Origin: Acidimicrobiaceae bacterium
GTDB lineage: Bacteria; Actinomycetota; Acidimicrobiia; Acidimicrobiales; RAAP-2
NCBI GenBank assembly: GCA_003152555.1
Contig: PMAL01000141.1
Span: forward strand, 2,109 to 46,455
Length of the DNA: 44,347 bases
Reading direction: 5' to 3'
Shown: positions 33,647 to 40,871 of the stretch, piece by piece
Layout: each line of letters begins with the position of its first letter
Numbering within the stretch: position 1 is the first letter of the stretch
Position numbers and translations under genes: made by a program
Notes under the pieces: generated by a model
Databases searched by the model: none
Seen by the model: the letters and a program-made list of their open reading frames with translations, nothing else
Told to the model about the DNA's origin: nothing

Positions 33647-34516
33647 ATGGATTGGGTAGAAACTACTGGAAAATCAATTGACGAGGCCACCGATCGAGCG
33701 CTCGCCCACCTCGGAGTCCATCGAGACGACGCGGAAGTTGAAGTGATCGAGGAGCCCAAAGCCGGGCTTTTTGGACGGATGCGCGGGGAAGCTCGGGTTC
33801 GGGCTCGAGTACGACCGGCAGGACCACGACCTAAGCGTTCGCGGCGATCAGGTGGTCGAGAAGACCGACCGCGCAGCTCCAGTCCGCGAATCGAGAAGAC
33901 GCGTGTCGCGGCAACATCAAGCGCGGGAACACCGCGCAGAGAAAAGGAACCAACGAATAGCGCTCGGCGCCCCCAACAGGGGCCCAAGAGCGGCCCAGCA
34001 CAATCTGAAAAGAGTCCATCGAAGGAGGACACTATGGCCGAAGGAATTTCGTTAGCTGAACAAGGATCAATTGCCAAGGAATTCTTAGAGGGACTGCTGG
34101 CTTCGATGAATATCGCCGCTGCTGTCTCGGTGAAGGAACTGGATGAAGAGACGATTGAGCTCTCGGTGAATGCCGATCCTCCCACGGAACTCGGTGTTCT
34201 CGTCGGGCCTCGGGGCACCACGCTCCAGGCGCTTCAAGAAGTGACAAGAACTGTGGTTCAATCAAAGAGTCCGAGCCGCACCGACCGGATTTTGGTTGAC
34301 GTGGCTCAGTACCGCGAGCGACGAGTGGTAGCCCTGGGACGCTTTGCGCAGCAAGTGGCTCAAGAGGTGAGTGACACTGGTGAGGAGCGGGCGTTAGAAC
34401 CAATGTCCGCCGCCGATCGTAAGGCCGTTCACGATGCTCTGACTGAGAACCCTTTAGTAACCACGAGGTCCGAGGGTGAAGAACCGCGTCGTTTCGTGGT
34501 GGTTGTTCCGGCATAA
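33647..34516 (+). CDS. jag: RNA-binding protein Jag (KhpB)
   Basis: A 289-residue protein with three domains. A Jag_N domain (1-50; TGKSIDEATDRALAHLGV... GLFGRMRGEARV) is followed by an Arg/Ser/Pro-rich linker (about 50-125). A KH domain (about 135-215; GVLVGPRGTTLQALQ) and an R3H domain (about 220-289; LEPMSAADRKAVHDAL) complete it. KhpB binds RNA and affects cell division and envelope synthesis. In some Firmicutes it is a target of the PASTA kinase; a PknB link here is only possible. Confidence 0.92.
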   Translation: MDWVETTGKSIDEATDRALAHLGVHRDDAEVEVIEEPKAGLFGRMRGEARVRARVRPAGPRPKRSRRSGGREDRPRSSSPRIEKTRVAATSSAGTPRREKEPTNSARRPQQGPKSGPAQSEKSPSKEDTMAEGISLAEQGSIAKEFLEGLLASMNIAAAVSVKELDEETIELSVNADPPTELGVLVGPRGTTLQALQEVTRTVVQSKSPSRTDRILVDVAQYRERRVVALGRFAQQVAQEVSDTGEERALEPMSAADRKAVHDALTENPLVTTRSEGEEPRRFVVVVPA

Positions 34517-34523
34517 TTGAACC

Positions 34524-35147
34524 ATGCAGAATGATTGGCTTTTCCGCGCCCTTGAGCAATCAAGGGCGCGGGGCTATTTAGGGCCAGCTGACATTGAGCA
34601 GCAAATTGCCCATGCCGAGGGCTTTGCTCAATGCTGGGACGATCTCTATGCTTCTCCCCCGAGTGAGTTTCTGGATCTAGGTAGCGGTGGCGGACTGCCA
34701 GGGCTTGTACTGCTCGAGCGTTGGTCCTGTCGGGCTGTTTTGGTTGATTCAATGATCAAGCGCATGAGGTTTCTCACCGAAGTGCTTGCAGAGGCGGACG
34801 CTCCCTCAAACGCGGAAGTCATTACTGGACGGGCTGAACAAGTCGCAAGGAATCCCCTTCTTTCGGGCGTCTTTGACCTAGTGACCGCACGATCATTTGG
34901 TCCGCCGGCGGTAACGGCAGAGTGCTCGGTCAGATTTCTCAGGGTTGGGGGAGTGCTCATTGTCTCAGAACCGCCTGACGACAGTGAAACTGGCCGTTGG
35001 AATAAGGAAATCCTGGCGGAATTGGGCCTTGAAGCAAAGGGTAGGGTGCGTCACGGTGCAGCGTTCCAAATTCTGCTGAAAACTTCACCAACACCTGACA
35101 AGTATCCTCGAAGTATTGGAATACCCGGAAAATCCCCGCTCTTTTAG
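34524..35147 (+). CDS. rsmG: 16S rRNA (guanine527-N7)-methyltransferase RsmG
   Basis: AdoMet-dependent methyltransferase of 207 residues. Motif I FLDLGSGGGLPGLVL binds AdoMet, and VLVDSMIKRMRFL and DLVTARSFGPP follow in family order. It methylates G527 of 16S rRNA; loss gives low-level streptomycin resistance in many bacteria. It sits between jag and parA as usual; its stop is immediately followed by the first parS site. Confidence 0.95.
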   Translation: MQNDWLFRALEQSRARGYLGPADIEQQIAHAEGFAQCWDDLYASPPSEFLDLGSGGGLPGLVLLERWSCRAVLVDSMIKRMRFLTEVLAEADAPSNAEVITGRAEQVARNPLLSGVFDLVTARSFGPPAVTAECSVRFLRVGGVLIVSEPPDDSETGRWNKEILAELGLEAKGRVRHGAAFQILLKTSPTPDKYPRSIGIPGKSPLF

Positions 35148-35163
35148 TGTTTCACGTGAAACA
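35148..35163. other. parS: parS site 1
   Basis: Perfect 16-bp palindrome TGTTTCACGTGAAACA, the universal ParB-binding centromere sequence. Confidence 0.96.
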
Positions 35164-35233
35164 ATCTATAATGGGTGAGGTATTTATCCGTCATTTCGCC
35201 GAAGAGTCGCGACGGTTGTCAGAACCCGAGCGT

Positions 35234-35249
35234 CGTTTCACGTGAAACA
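35234..35249. other. parS: parS site 2
   Basis: CGTTTCACGTGAAACA, one mismatch at the first base. It begins 86 bp after the start of site 1. Confidence 0.92.
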
Positions 35250-35321
35250 ATCCACGGTCATGGCTCGGAATCCCACGCAGCCGACAAGAAGAAGTTGGCC
35301 CAATCATGGTTAAGTCGTGCT

Positions 35322-35337
35322 TGTTTCACGTGAAACA
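35322..35337. other. parS: parS site 3
   Basis: Perfect 16-bp parS, starting 88 bp after site 2. Confidence 0.96.
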
Positions 35338-35412
35338 TATGCGCTCAGGCAAGTAACTCGGTGCTGATCAAAGGACGAATCCTGAACCGGAAGGGCTCTC
35401 GAGTTAATGTAA

Positions 35413-35428
35413 GGTTTCACGTGAAATA
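35413..35428. other. parS: parS site 4 (degenerate)
   Basis: GGTTTCACGTGAAATA, two mismatches in the outer bases with the central CACGTG intact. It starts 91 bp after site 3. Confidence 0.8.
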
Positions 35429-35448
35429 TCGGATAGCGGGAAACTGCT

Positions 35449-35464
35449 TGTTTCACGTGAAACA
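35449..35464. other. parS: parS site 5
   Basis: Perfect 16-bp parS, starting 36 bp after site 4 and 103 bp before the parA start. Confidence 0.96.
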
Positions 35465-35551
35465 TCGGTACTTGACGACTCAATCAAAACCGAGTTGAAT
35501 GGCAGGGTATTCGACGCAGTGTCGGGATGCTCGTAAGCCGGAAAGAGGCTC

Positions 35552-36325
35552 ATGGCGGACGCCAGCAAGATGACGATTTTTGCTGTAGCCAACCAAAAAG
35601 GTGGCGTTGGCAAGACCACAACCACAATTTCCTTGGGGGCAGCGCTAGCCAGCAAGGGCAAGCGGGTCTTGGTGGTTGATCTCGACCCACAGGGCAATGC
35701 CACTACGGGTCTAGGTGTTGATGGCCGTCAATTCGAACGGTCCGTCTACGACGTGCTTTTGAACGATATTCCAATGGTGGATGTTGTAGAACCCACCGGA
35801 TTCAATAACCTTTTTGTTGCCCCGGCCACTCTGGATCTTGCCGGTGTTGAACAGGAGCTGGCCTCTGTTATCTCGAGAGAACTTCGCTTAAAGAGGGCCA
35901 TCACCTCGGTCGAGGGAGATTTTGACTATATCTTCATCGACTGTCCCCCGTCTTTGGGGCTCATTACCATTAACGCGTTTGCCGCAGCGACAGACATTTT
36001 GGTTCCGGTCCAGACTGAGTTCTACGCTCTTGAGGGTTTGACGCAGCTCCAACGGATAGTTGACCTGGTTCAGAAGAACCTCAACCCGATGCTGCGAATT
36101 ACCAAGGTTGTTTTGACGATGTACGACTCGAGAAACACACTTTCAATAGACGTGGCGGCGGAGGTTCGCCGACATTTCCCCGATGAGCTATGTAAAGCTG
36201 TTATTCCGAGAACGGTGCGCCTCGCCGAAGCACCGTCGTTCGGTCAACCGATCACTGTCTTCGATCCTTCTTCAAAAGGTGCAAAGGCATATTTCGCGCT
36301 AGCAGAGGAGATAATCAATGGCTAG
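35552..36325 (+). CDS. parA: Chromosome partitioning ATPase ParA (Soj)
   Basis: Walker-type ATPase of 257 residues. The deviant Walker A KGGVGKTTT is near residue 20, Walker A' VVDLDPQGNATTGLG and Walker B FIDCPPSLGL follow. ParA-ATP binds nucleoid DNA and moves ParB-parS complexes. The ATG at 35552 has AAAGAGG just upstream; an ATG six codons later is possible. It overlaps parB by 8 nt. Confidence 0.96.
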   Translation: MADASKMTIFAVANQKGGVGKTTTTISLGAALASKGKRVLVVDLDPQGNATTGLGVDGRQFERSVYDVLLNDIPMVDVVEPTGFNNLFVAPATLDLAGVEQELASVISRELRLKRAITSVEGDFDYIFIDCPPSLGLITINAFAAATDILVPVQTEFYALEGLTQLQRIVDLVQKNLNPMLRITKVVLTMYDSRNTLSIDVAAEVRRHFPDELCKAVIPRTVRLAEAPSFGQPITVFDPSSKGAKAYFALAEEIING

Positions 36326-37241
36326 GAAACCAGGTTTGGGTAAAGGGCTCGGAGCCCTTATTCCAGAGAGCACCGTCCCGGAGCAATCAACCTCAGCACC
36401 AGAATCCTCGGGACCACTTCGAATGGTGCTGGTTACTTCGATCAGACCGAACCCCTTTCAACCAAGAAAGTCCTTTACGGACGAAAGTCTGCAAACCCTT
36501 GCGTCGTCAGTACGAGAATTGGGCGTTCTGCAACCCATCATTGTTCGACCGGTTGAAGGTGAGGCGAACCTCTTCGAGTTGATCGCGGGAGAACGTCGCT
36601 GGAGGGCGGCGGGGCTCGCCGGACTCGAGGTGGTCCCAGTACTAGTCCAAGATGACGTGAACGACCGACTCTCCCTCGAGCAAGCTGTCGTAGAAAATCT
36701 CCATCGAGTTGACCTTCATCCATTAGAAGAGGCCGCGGCATATCAGCAGTTAATTGATGAGTTTGACCTCACGCACGAGCAGGTTGCCCAACGAGTTGGT
36801 AAGAGTCGAGCAAATGTTACGAACACGTTACGACTCCTTCAATTGGGCGAAGTTGCCCAAGCGGCGCTTGGCAGTTCGCAAATCACCGCCGGCCACGCCC
36901 GTTCGTTACTGGCGATCACCGACGCCAATGCTCAAGCCACGATGGTGGCGCGCGTTATCAAGAACGAACTATCGGTGCGAGCTACCGAAGATGCTGTCAA
37001 ATCCTTCCTGGAGCCCAAGCCCATCAGCACTGCTGACGCCTCGACAAAAGTTGACCCGGCGAAGCCCCGTCTTCGTCCGGTACCCGATGCCAGCGTCGCC
37101 GAGCTTGAACAACTACTTGAGGACTATCTCGACACGAGGGTTCACGTTGATCTCAAGGGCCGCAATGGCCGCATAATCATTGATTTTGCGGACTTGGACG
37201 ACCTTGAACGGCTCTACATCACCATTTCGCAGGCAAAGTAA
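36318..37241 (+). CDS. parB: Chromosome partitioning protein ParB (Spo0J)
   Basis: CTP-dependent clamp of 307 residues. The N-terminal GKGLGALIP motif stimulates ParA. The CTPase domain has NPFQPRKSF and the GERRWRAAGLAG box; the helix-turn-helix has THEQVAQRVGKSRANVTNTLRLLQL. A C-terminal dimerisation domain (about 255-307) ends in IIDFADLDDLERLYITI. It loads at the five parS sites upstream of its own operon. Confidence 0.96.
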   Translation: MARKPGLGKGLGALIPESTVPEQSTSAPESSGPLRMVLVTSIRPNPFQPRKSFTDESLQTLASSVRELGVLQPIIVRPVEGEANLFELIAGERRWRAAGLAGLEVVPVLVQDDVNDRLSLEQAVVENLHRVDLHPLEEAAAYQQLIDEFDLTHEQVAQRVGKSRANVTNTLRLLQLGEVAQAALGSSQITAGHARSLLAITDANAQATMVARVIKNELSVRATEDAVKSFLEPKPISTADASTKVDPAKPRLRPVPDASVAELEQLLEDYLDTRVHVDLKGRNGRIIIDFADLDDLERLYITISQAK

Positions 37242-37390
37242 CCTTCAACCTTCAACTTAAACCATTCGTTGAAGTTATCCCCAAGTTGTGGATGAAGTTG
37301 TGGGTTTCTCAAGGAATTCTTTGAAATAAAGGGCTTTGAGAGTCGGATGAACGACCATTTTGGTCGATATTGAGACCTACCTGTGGAAAA
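37242..37390. other. DnaA-box-like cluster after parB
   Basis: Between the convergent parB and cwlM-like genes are TTATCCCCA (37275-37283), TCATCCACA on the minus strand (37287-37295) and TTTTCCACA on the minus strand (37382-37390, at the gene end). Each differs from TTATCCACA by one base. AAGTTGTGGAT and AAGTTGTGGGT repeat 12 bp apart. The 5' part starts with a tandem CCTTCAACCTTCAAC. DnaA binding is inferred from sequence only. Confidence 0.4.
37352..37366. terminator. Hairpin between convergent parB and cwlM-like genes
   Basis: CGACCA-TTT-TGGTCG is a perfect 6-bp stem with a 3-nt loop. Its place between two convergent genes fits a bidirectional terminator, though there is no T-run. Confidence 0.4.
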
Positions 37391-38276
37391 CTTCCGACAA
37401 AATCTCCACGACAGTGGTCGAAAACTCACGTAACGCGGACGCGTCAAGATCTCCGTGTTCAATTCTTAGCGTGGTCATCGTTGTCTCGCGCATGATGGTC
37501 AACGCCATTCCTGTGACCTCGACGGCCGGTAGATGCTCTGACCTGGATAAACCCGTTGCCAGTGAACTGGCGAGCTGCTCGCCTTGACGAGAGTGCGCGC
37601 GATAGCTGGCCCAGTAGTGGAGGCGGATGACGTTGAGACTTGATACTTCTTGGATCGAGAGCACGGTTACCGCACCGTGGGCGTTGGCAAAACGGGTGAC
37701 CTCATCGTCGAAGCTCGCGGTGAGGTTGTGCACGTCGAACGATGAAGCGGCCGCACTCGCGAGTAGGGCCGCGAGCGGACTTTCTCCGCACAGCACCAGC
37801 GGTCCTGACGCGACATCGTCAAAACCCGCGAGGTCGCGCGCTTCGTTGACCAGGTTTCTGTCCGATGTTGTCATTGTCAGTCGCGTGAGTTCGCGTAGGG
37901 TGATTCGGGTCAGGGTTCCATCGGCGCCGATGCCACAGTTGCGCTGAAAATCGATCAACGCGTGTTCGAGAATGGGGCCAAAAATCCCGTCGATTCTCCC
38001 CGGATTGAATCCCAATTGGGCGAGGTGCACTTGTAAATCCGCGACGTCGTCGCCGCGCAGATTCGGTCGCGTTAGGTATAAGAGACGTTGACCCGGTTGC
38101 CAGCTGGCCTCGACTAAACGAGTCCACGTGGTCGAGTCCACAACGCCAGTGATGGGCAACCCGCGTGAACGTTGGAAAGCCTCAACGGCGATGAGCGTAT
38201 TGTCATCAAACGTGTCGAGCGTTTCGGTTACGAGCGCGGTACCAACGTGGCGTAATAGTTCGTGGAGTTCGCACAC
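37377..38276 (-). CDS. cwlM: CwlM-like protein with degenerate amidase domain
   Basis: A 299-residue protein aligned by eye to mycobacterial CwlM over its whole length. Two peptidoglycan-binding repeats (about 1-60 and 70-130; LRGDDVADLQVHLAQLGFNPGRIDGIFG) lead to an amidase_3-like half (about 155-299). The first zinc His is absent (LVLCGESPL instead of a DPGHGG-type loop), the later His is replaced by Gln209 (VLSIQ), and only a C-terminal Glu273 (LRIEHG) remains. It should therefore be a non-enzymatic regulator. Mycobacterial CwlM, phosphorylated by PknB, activates MurA and binds FhaA and MurJ. GTG start with GGGGA upstream; family-like residues (NLHRGASGDR) lie before it. Confidence 0.78.
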   Translation of the reverse strand: MCELHELLRHVGTALVTETLDTFDDNTLIAVEAFQRSRGLPITGVVDSTTWTRLVEASWQPGQRLLYLTRPNLRGDDVADLQVHLAQLGFNPGRIDGIFGPILEHALIDFQRNCGIGADGTLTRITLRELTRLTMTTSDRNLVNEARDLAGFDDVASGPLVLCGESPLAALLASAAASSFDVHNLTASFDDEVTRFANAHGAVTVLSIQEVSSLNVIRLHYWASYRAHSRQGEQLASSLATGLSRSEHLPAVEVTGMALTIMRETTMTTLRIEHGDLDASALREFSTTVVEILSEVFHR

Positions 38277-38326
38277 CCGGTCCCCCGAAGCGCCACGATG
38301 TAGATTGTCGAAGTTCAGGGTCTGAA

Positions 38327-38653
38327 CTAGAGGTTGGCGGTGATCTCTTGGAGCAGCGCACCCTTAGGCTTGGCGCCCACGAGGCGGGCCACGACCTCAC
38401 CGTCCTTGAACAGCAGCAGGGTGGGGATGCTCATGACCGAGAACTTGGTGGCGGTCGCAACGTTGACGTCAACGTCGAGTTTGCCAATGACGAACTTGTC
38501 AGACTGCTCGGTGGCGAACTCTTCCAAGATGGGAGCGATTGTCTTGCACGGCCCGCACCACTCAGCCCAGAAATCAACGAGAACGGGCTTCTCAGAGGCG
38601 CCGATCATTTCGTCGAATGTCGCGTCTGTCAGGGTCGTAATTTGCTCACTCAT
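38327..38653 (-). CDS. trxA: Thioredoxin
   Basis: Classical thioredoxin of 108 residues with active site WCGPCKTIAP and the cis-Pro loop MSIPTLLLF. The ATG at 38653 has GGAGG four to five bases upstream; a long in-frame 5' extension reaching 38947 overlaps trxB and is not real. It is reduced by the trxB product encoded 61 bp upstream in the same operon. Confidence 0.97.
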   Translation of the reverse strand: MSEQITTLTDATFDEMIGASEKPVLVDFWAEWCGPCKTIAPILEEFATEQSDKFVIGKLDVDVNVATATKFSVMSIPTLLLFKDGEVVARLVGAKPKGALLQEITANL

Positions 38654-38714
38654 AGCAGCCTCCAAGAGCAACGCCACTTGCCAGCGTCGCGCGTTACACC
38701 TTAGCGCTGAGCCG

Positions 38715-39668
38715 TCACTGACCCATCGCTTCGAGCCAGCGTTCGGCGTCAATGGCCGCAATACAGCCCGATCCGGCCGAGGTGACCGCCTGGCGATAGA
38801 CGTGATCTTGCACGTCGCCCGCGGCGAAGAGGCCGTCAATGTTGGTGTAGGAACCCAGTCCAGTGCGCACGTAGCCGTTCTCTTCGAGGTCGACTTGATT
38901 GGTGACGAGGTTGGTATTGGGTATATGGCCAATGGCAACGAAGACACCGGTTACGTCGAGCACTCGCTCCTCGCCAGTGACGGTGTCGCAAACGGCGAGC
39001 CCCGCAACTTTGTCCTGCCCGAGGACCTCGGTCACCTGGGTGTTCCACGCAAAGCGGATCCTCTCGTTCTTAAGGGCCCGCTCCTGCATAATTTTTGACG
39101 CGCGCAGCGAGTCGCGTCGATGCACGATTGTCACGCTGGAAGCAAAGCGAGTGAGGAACAGTGCCTCCTCCATGGCGGAGTCACCGCCGCCGACCACCGC
39201 GATGGCTTGGCCGCGAAAGAAAAAGCCGTCGCAGGTCGCACAGGTCGAGAGTCCGTGACTGAGCAGTCGCTCCTCACCGGGCACGTTCATCATCAAGGAA
39301 CGCGCTCCGGTTGCCAGTATCACTGTGTCGGAGGTAATGCTGGGCTCGGCGTCGCCGGTGAGCCAGGCACGAAAGGGACGACTCGACGCGTCCAGTTTCT
39401 GGACCTTGGTGACGCGAAGGTCGGCGCCGAATCGGATGGCCTGGTCGCGCATCTTGATCATGAGCTCGGGGCCCGTGATTGCGTCAGGGAATCCGGGGTA
39501 GTTCTCCACGTCGGTGGTGAGCATGAGCTGGCCGCCGGGCTGGTCGGTCGTTGATGAGGGCTCGCCCTCGATCACGATCGGGTTCAGTTGCGCGCGCGCG
39601 GCATAGATCGCCGCGGTGAGCCCGGACGGCCCGGAGCCAATGATGAGGACACTCGTGTGCTCGGTCAT
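38715..39668 (-). CDS. trxB: Thioredoxin reductase (NADPH)
   Basis: Flavoprotein of 317 residues. FAD motif IIGSGPSGLTAAIYAARA at the N-terminus, redox-active CATC in LSTCATCDGFFFRGQ, NADPH motif VVGGGDSAMEEA, and C-terminal FAD-binding GLFAAGDVQDHVYRQAVTSAGSGCIAA. The ATG at 39668 has AGGA upstream and overlaps the stop of the membrane-protein gene before it. Passes electrons from NADPH to TrxA. Confidence 0.97.
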   Translation of the reverse strand: MTEHTSVLIIGSGPSGLTAAIYAARAQLNPIVIEGEPSSTTDQPGGQLMLTTDVENYPGFPDAITGPELMIKMRDQAIRFGADLRVTKVQKLDASSRPFRAWLTGDAEPSITSDTVILATGARSLMMNVPGEERLLSHGLSTCATCDGFFFRGQAIAVVGGGDSAMEEALFLTRFASSVTIVHRRDSLRASKIMQERALKNERIRFAWNTQVTEVLGQDKVAGLAVCDTVTGEERVLDVTGVFVAIGHIPNTNLVTNQVDLEENGYVRTGLGSYTNIDGLFAAGDVQDHVYRQAVTSAGSGCIAAIDAERWLEAMGQ

Positions 39669-39985
39669 TACTTCCTTGAGTCGACGGGTCGCCGGCGTCG
39701 CCAAATAACGAGGCCCGCCGCGACGAAGAGCGCGCCAATGCTCGCGTAACTGAGCCACTGATGGCTGGCGAAGACGTAGACGTCAAAGAGTCGAAAGAGA
39801 CCAATGACCAACGCCACCAGCAATACCAGCACCGCTAACACGATGATCAGTCCATAGGCGAGCGCTCGCCCAGCTAAAAGAATCGGACGCAGTACTCGGT
39901 CGTGGACGACGTCCAGGACGTGGTCGAATGAGTGCAGGGCCTTGTCGATAATGTCGGGTTCGCGGGTGTCCTTAGCGTCGTCCAC
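39668..39985 (-). CDS. Small two-helix membrane protein of unknown function
   Basis: About 105 residues from the GTG at 39985; starts at 39994 or 40054 are also possible. A charged N-terminus (VDDAKDTREPDIIDKALHSFDHVLDVVHDRVLRP) precedes two membrane helices (GLIIVLAVLVLLVALVIGLF and YASIGALFVAAGLVIW) and a basic tail RRRRPVDSRK. The domain is not one I recognise with certainty; it resembles phage-holin/DUF-type two-helix proteins common in actinobacteria. It is coupled to trxB by overlap. Confidence 0.7.
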   Translation of the reverse strand: MDDAKDTREPDIIDKALHSFDHVLDVVHDRVLRPILLAGRALAYGLIIVLAVLVLLVALVIGLFRLFDVYVFASHQWLSYASIGALFVAAGLVIWRRRRPVDSRK

Positions 39986-40013
39986 ACCTAGCAACTTAGC
40001 GGCGCACGTCTCT

Positions 40014-40853
40014 TTACGCTTCGAGCCACGCGACGCCGATGATTCCTGGACCACCGTGCGTGCCCACAGTGGGACCCATGTCAGCGATGATCAGTGGGAA
40101 CTCAATTGGAATGTCTGCCACCAGTGCCTCGAGGTTGTGTAGTTCGCTTGAATCGCCGTGCACCACGGCGAGGCGGCGCAGGGGAGTGTGCGTGCGCGCT
40201 ACCGCCGAAATTGCGGCGAGGGCCTTGGCGCGCGTTCGTTGGCGTCCGGCTTCAGCGACGACCCCGTTGCTCAGTTCTATCAACGGTTTGATAGCGAGCA
40301 CCTGGCCAATCAGGGCGCGAGCCCCCCCGATGCGACCACCCTTCACCAGGTGTTCAAGGGTGTCGAGCATGGCAATGACGCCCACCTTGGAAAGTTGGCG
40401 CTGAGCGAGCTCGTCGAGTTCGTCAAGCGTCGCGCCGCTCTGAGCTGCCTCGGCAACGTCGAGGACCAAGAGACCGAGCGCTATGGATGCGGCCTTGGAG
40501 TCAATGACGCGTACCGGAATCTTTGCGTTCACGGCTTCGCTGGCGAGGACGGCCGCTTGATGCGTGGCCGACAATGCGGCCGACAACGTGATGGCGATGA
40601 CGCCGTCGCAGCCGTCGTCGTGGGCGCGTTCGTACGCCGCTTGAAACGCACCAGGCGCCGGTGCGGCGGTGGCCGGCAATGTCTTGGACGCCTTGCACTT
40701 AGCCCAAAACTCGGCCGGTGTTAAATCAACGCGATCAGTGAACTCCTCGTCGCCGAAGCGGATGCTGAGAGAAACAATCTCAATGTCGAGGCGACGCGCA
40801 ATCTCTTCTGGAAGATCGCAACTGCTGTCACTGATAACCCGAACGTGCGCCAC
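40014..40853 (-). CDS. DegV family fatty-acid-binding protein
   Basis: DegV-fold protein of 279 residues. The N-terminal VRVISDSSCDLP, the TLPATAAPAPGAF segment (normally TSQPs), the GVIAITLSAALSATHQAA loop and MLDTLEHLVKGGRIGGARALIG are family hallmarks. Members bind a fatty acid and some (FakB) present it to the FakA kinase for phosphorylation. No fakA gene is in the window. It starts at GTG with AGGGGGA upstream, 18 nt after murJ. Confidence 0.92.
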   Translation of the reverse strand: MAHVRVISDSSCDLPEEIARRLDIEIVSLSIRFGDEEFTDRVDLTPAEFWAKCKASKTLPATAAPAPGAFQAAYERAHDDGCDGVIAITLSAALSATHQAAVLASEAVNAKIPVRVIDSKAASIALGLLVLDVAEAAQSGATLDELDELAQRQLSKVGVIAMLDTLEHLVKGGRIGGARALIGQVLAIKPLIELSNGVVAEAGRQRTRAKALAAISAVARTHTPLRRLAVVHGDSSELHNLEALVADIPIEFPLIIADMGPTVGTHGGPGIIGVAWLEA

Positions 40854-40871
40854 GTTCCCCCTTCGAACTAC

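Larger units (their letters stand above)
35148..35551. other. parS array region upstream of parA
   Basis: Non-coding 404-bp stretch holding five parS sites and the parA promoter region. Minus-strand open frames here are produced by the parS palindrome (it reads SRET) and are not genes. The last 87 bp before parA show no further repeats. Confidence 0.85.

Noticed and set aside
35148..35464. Regularly spaced repeats that could suggest a CRISPR array
   Set aside because: The repeats are 16-bp parS palindromes with uneven spacers and no cas genes nearby.
35404..35703. Minus-strand open frame upstream of parA
   Set aside because: It runs through parS palindromes (giving SRET repeats) and antisense to parA; no family resemblance.
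38654..38947. Extended thioredoxin with a 98-residue N-terminal region
   Set aside because: The extension overlaps trxB in another frame, and the ATG at 38653 has a strong ribosome-binding site.
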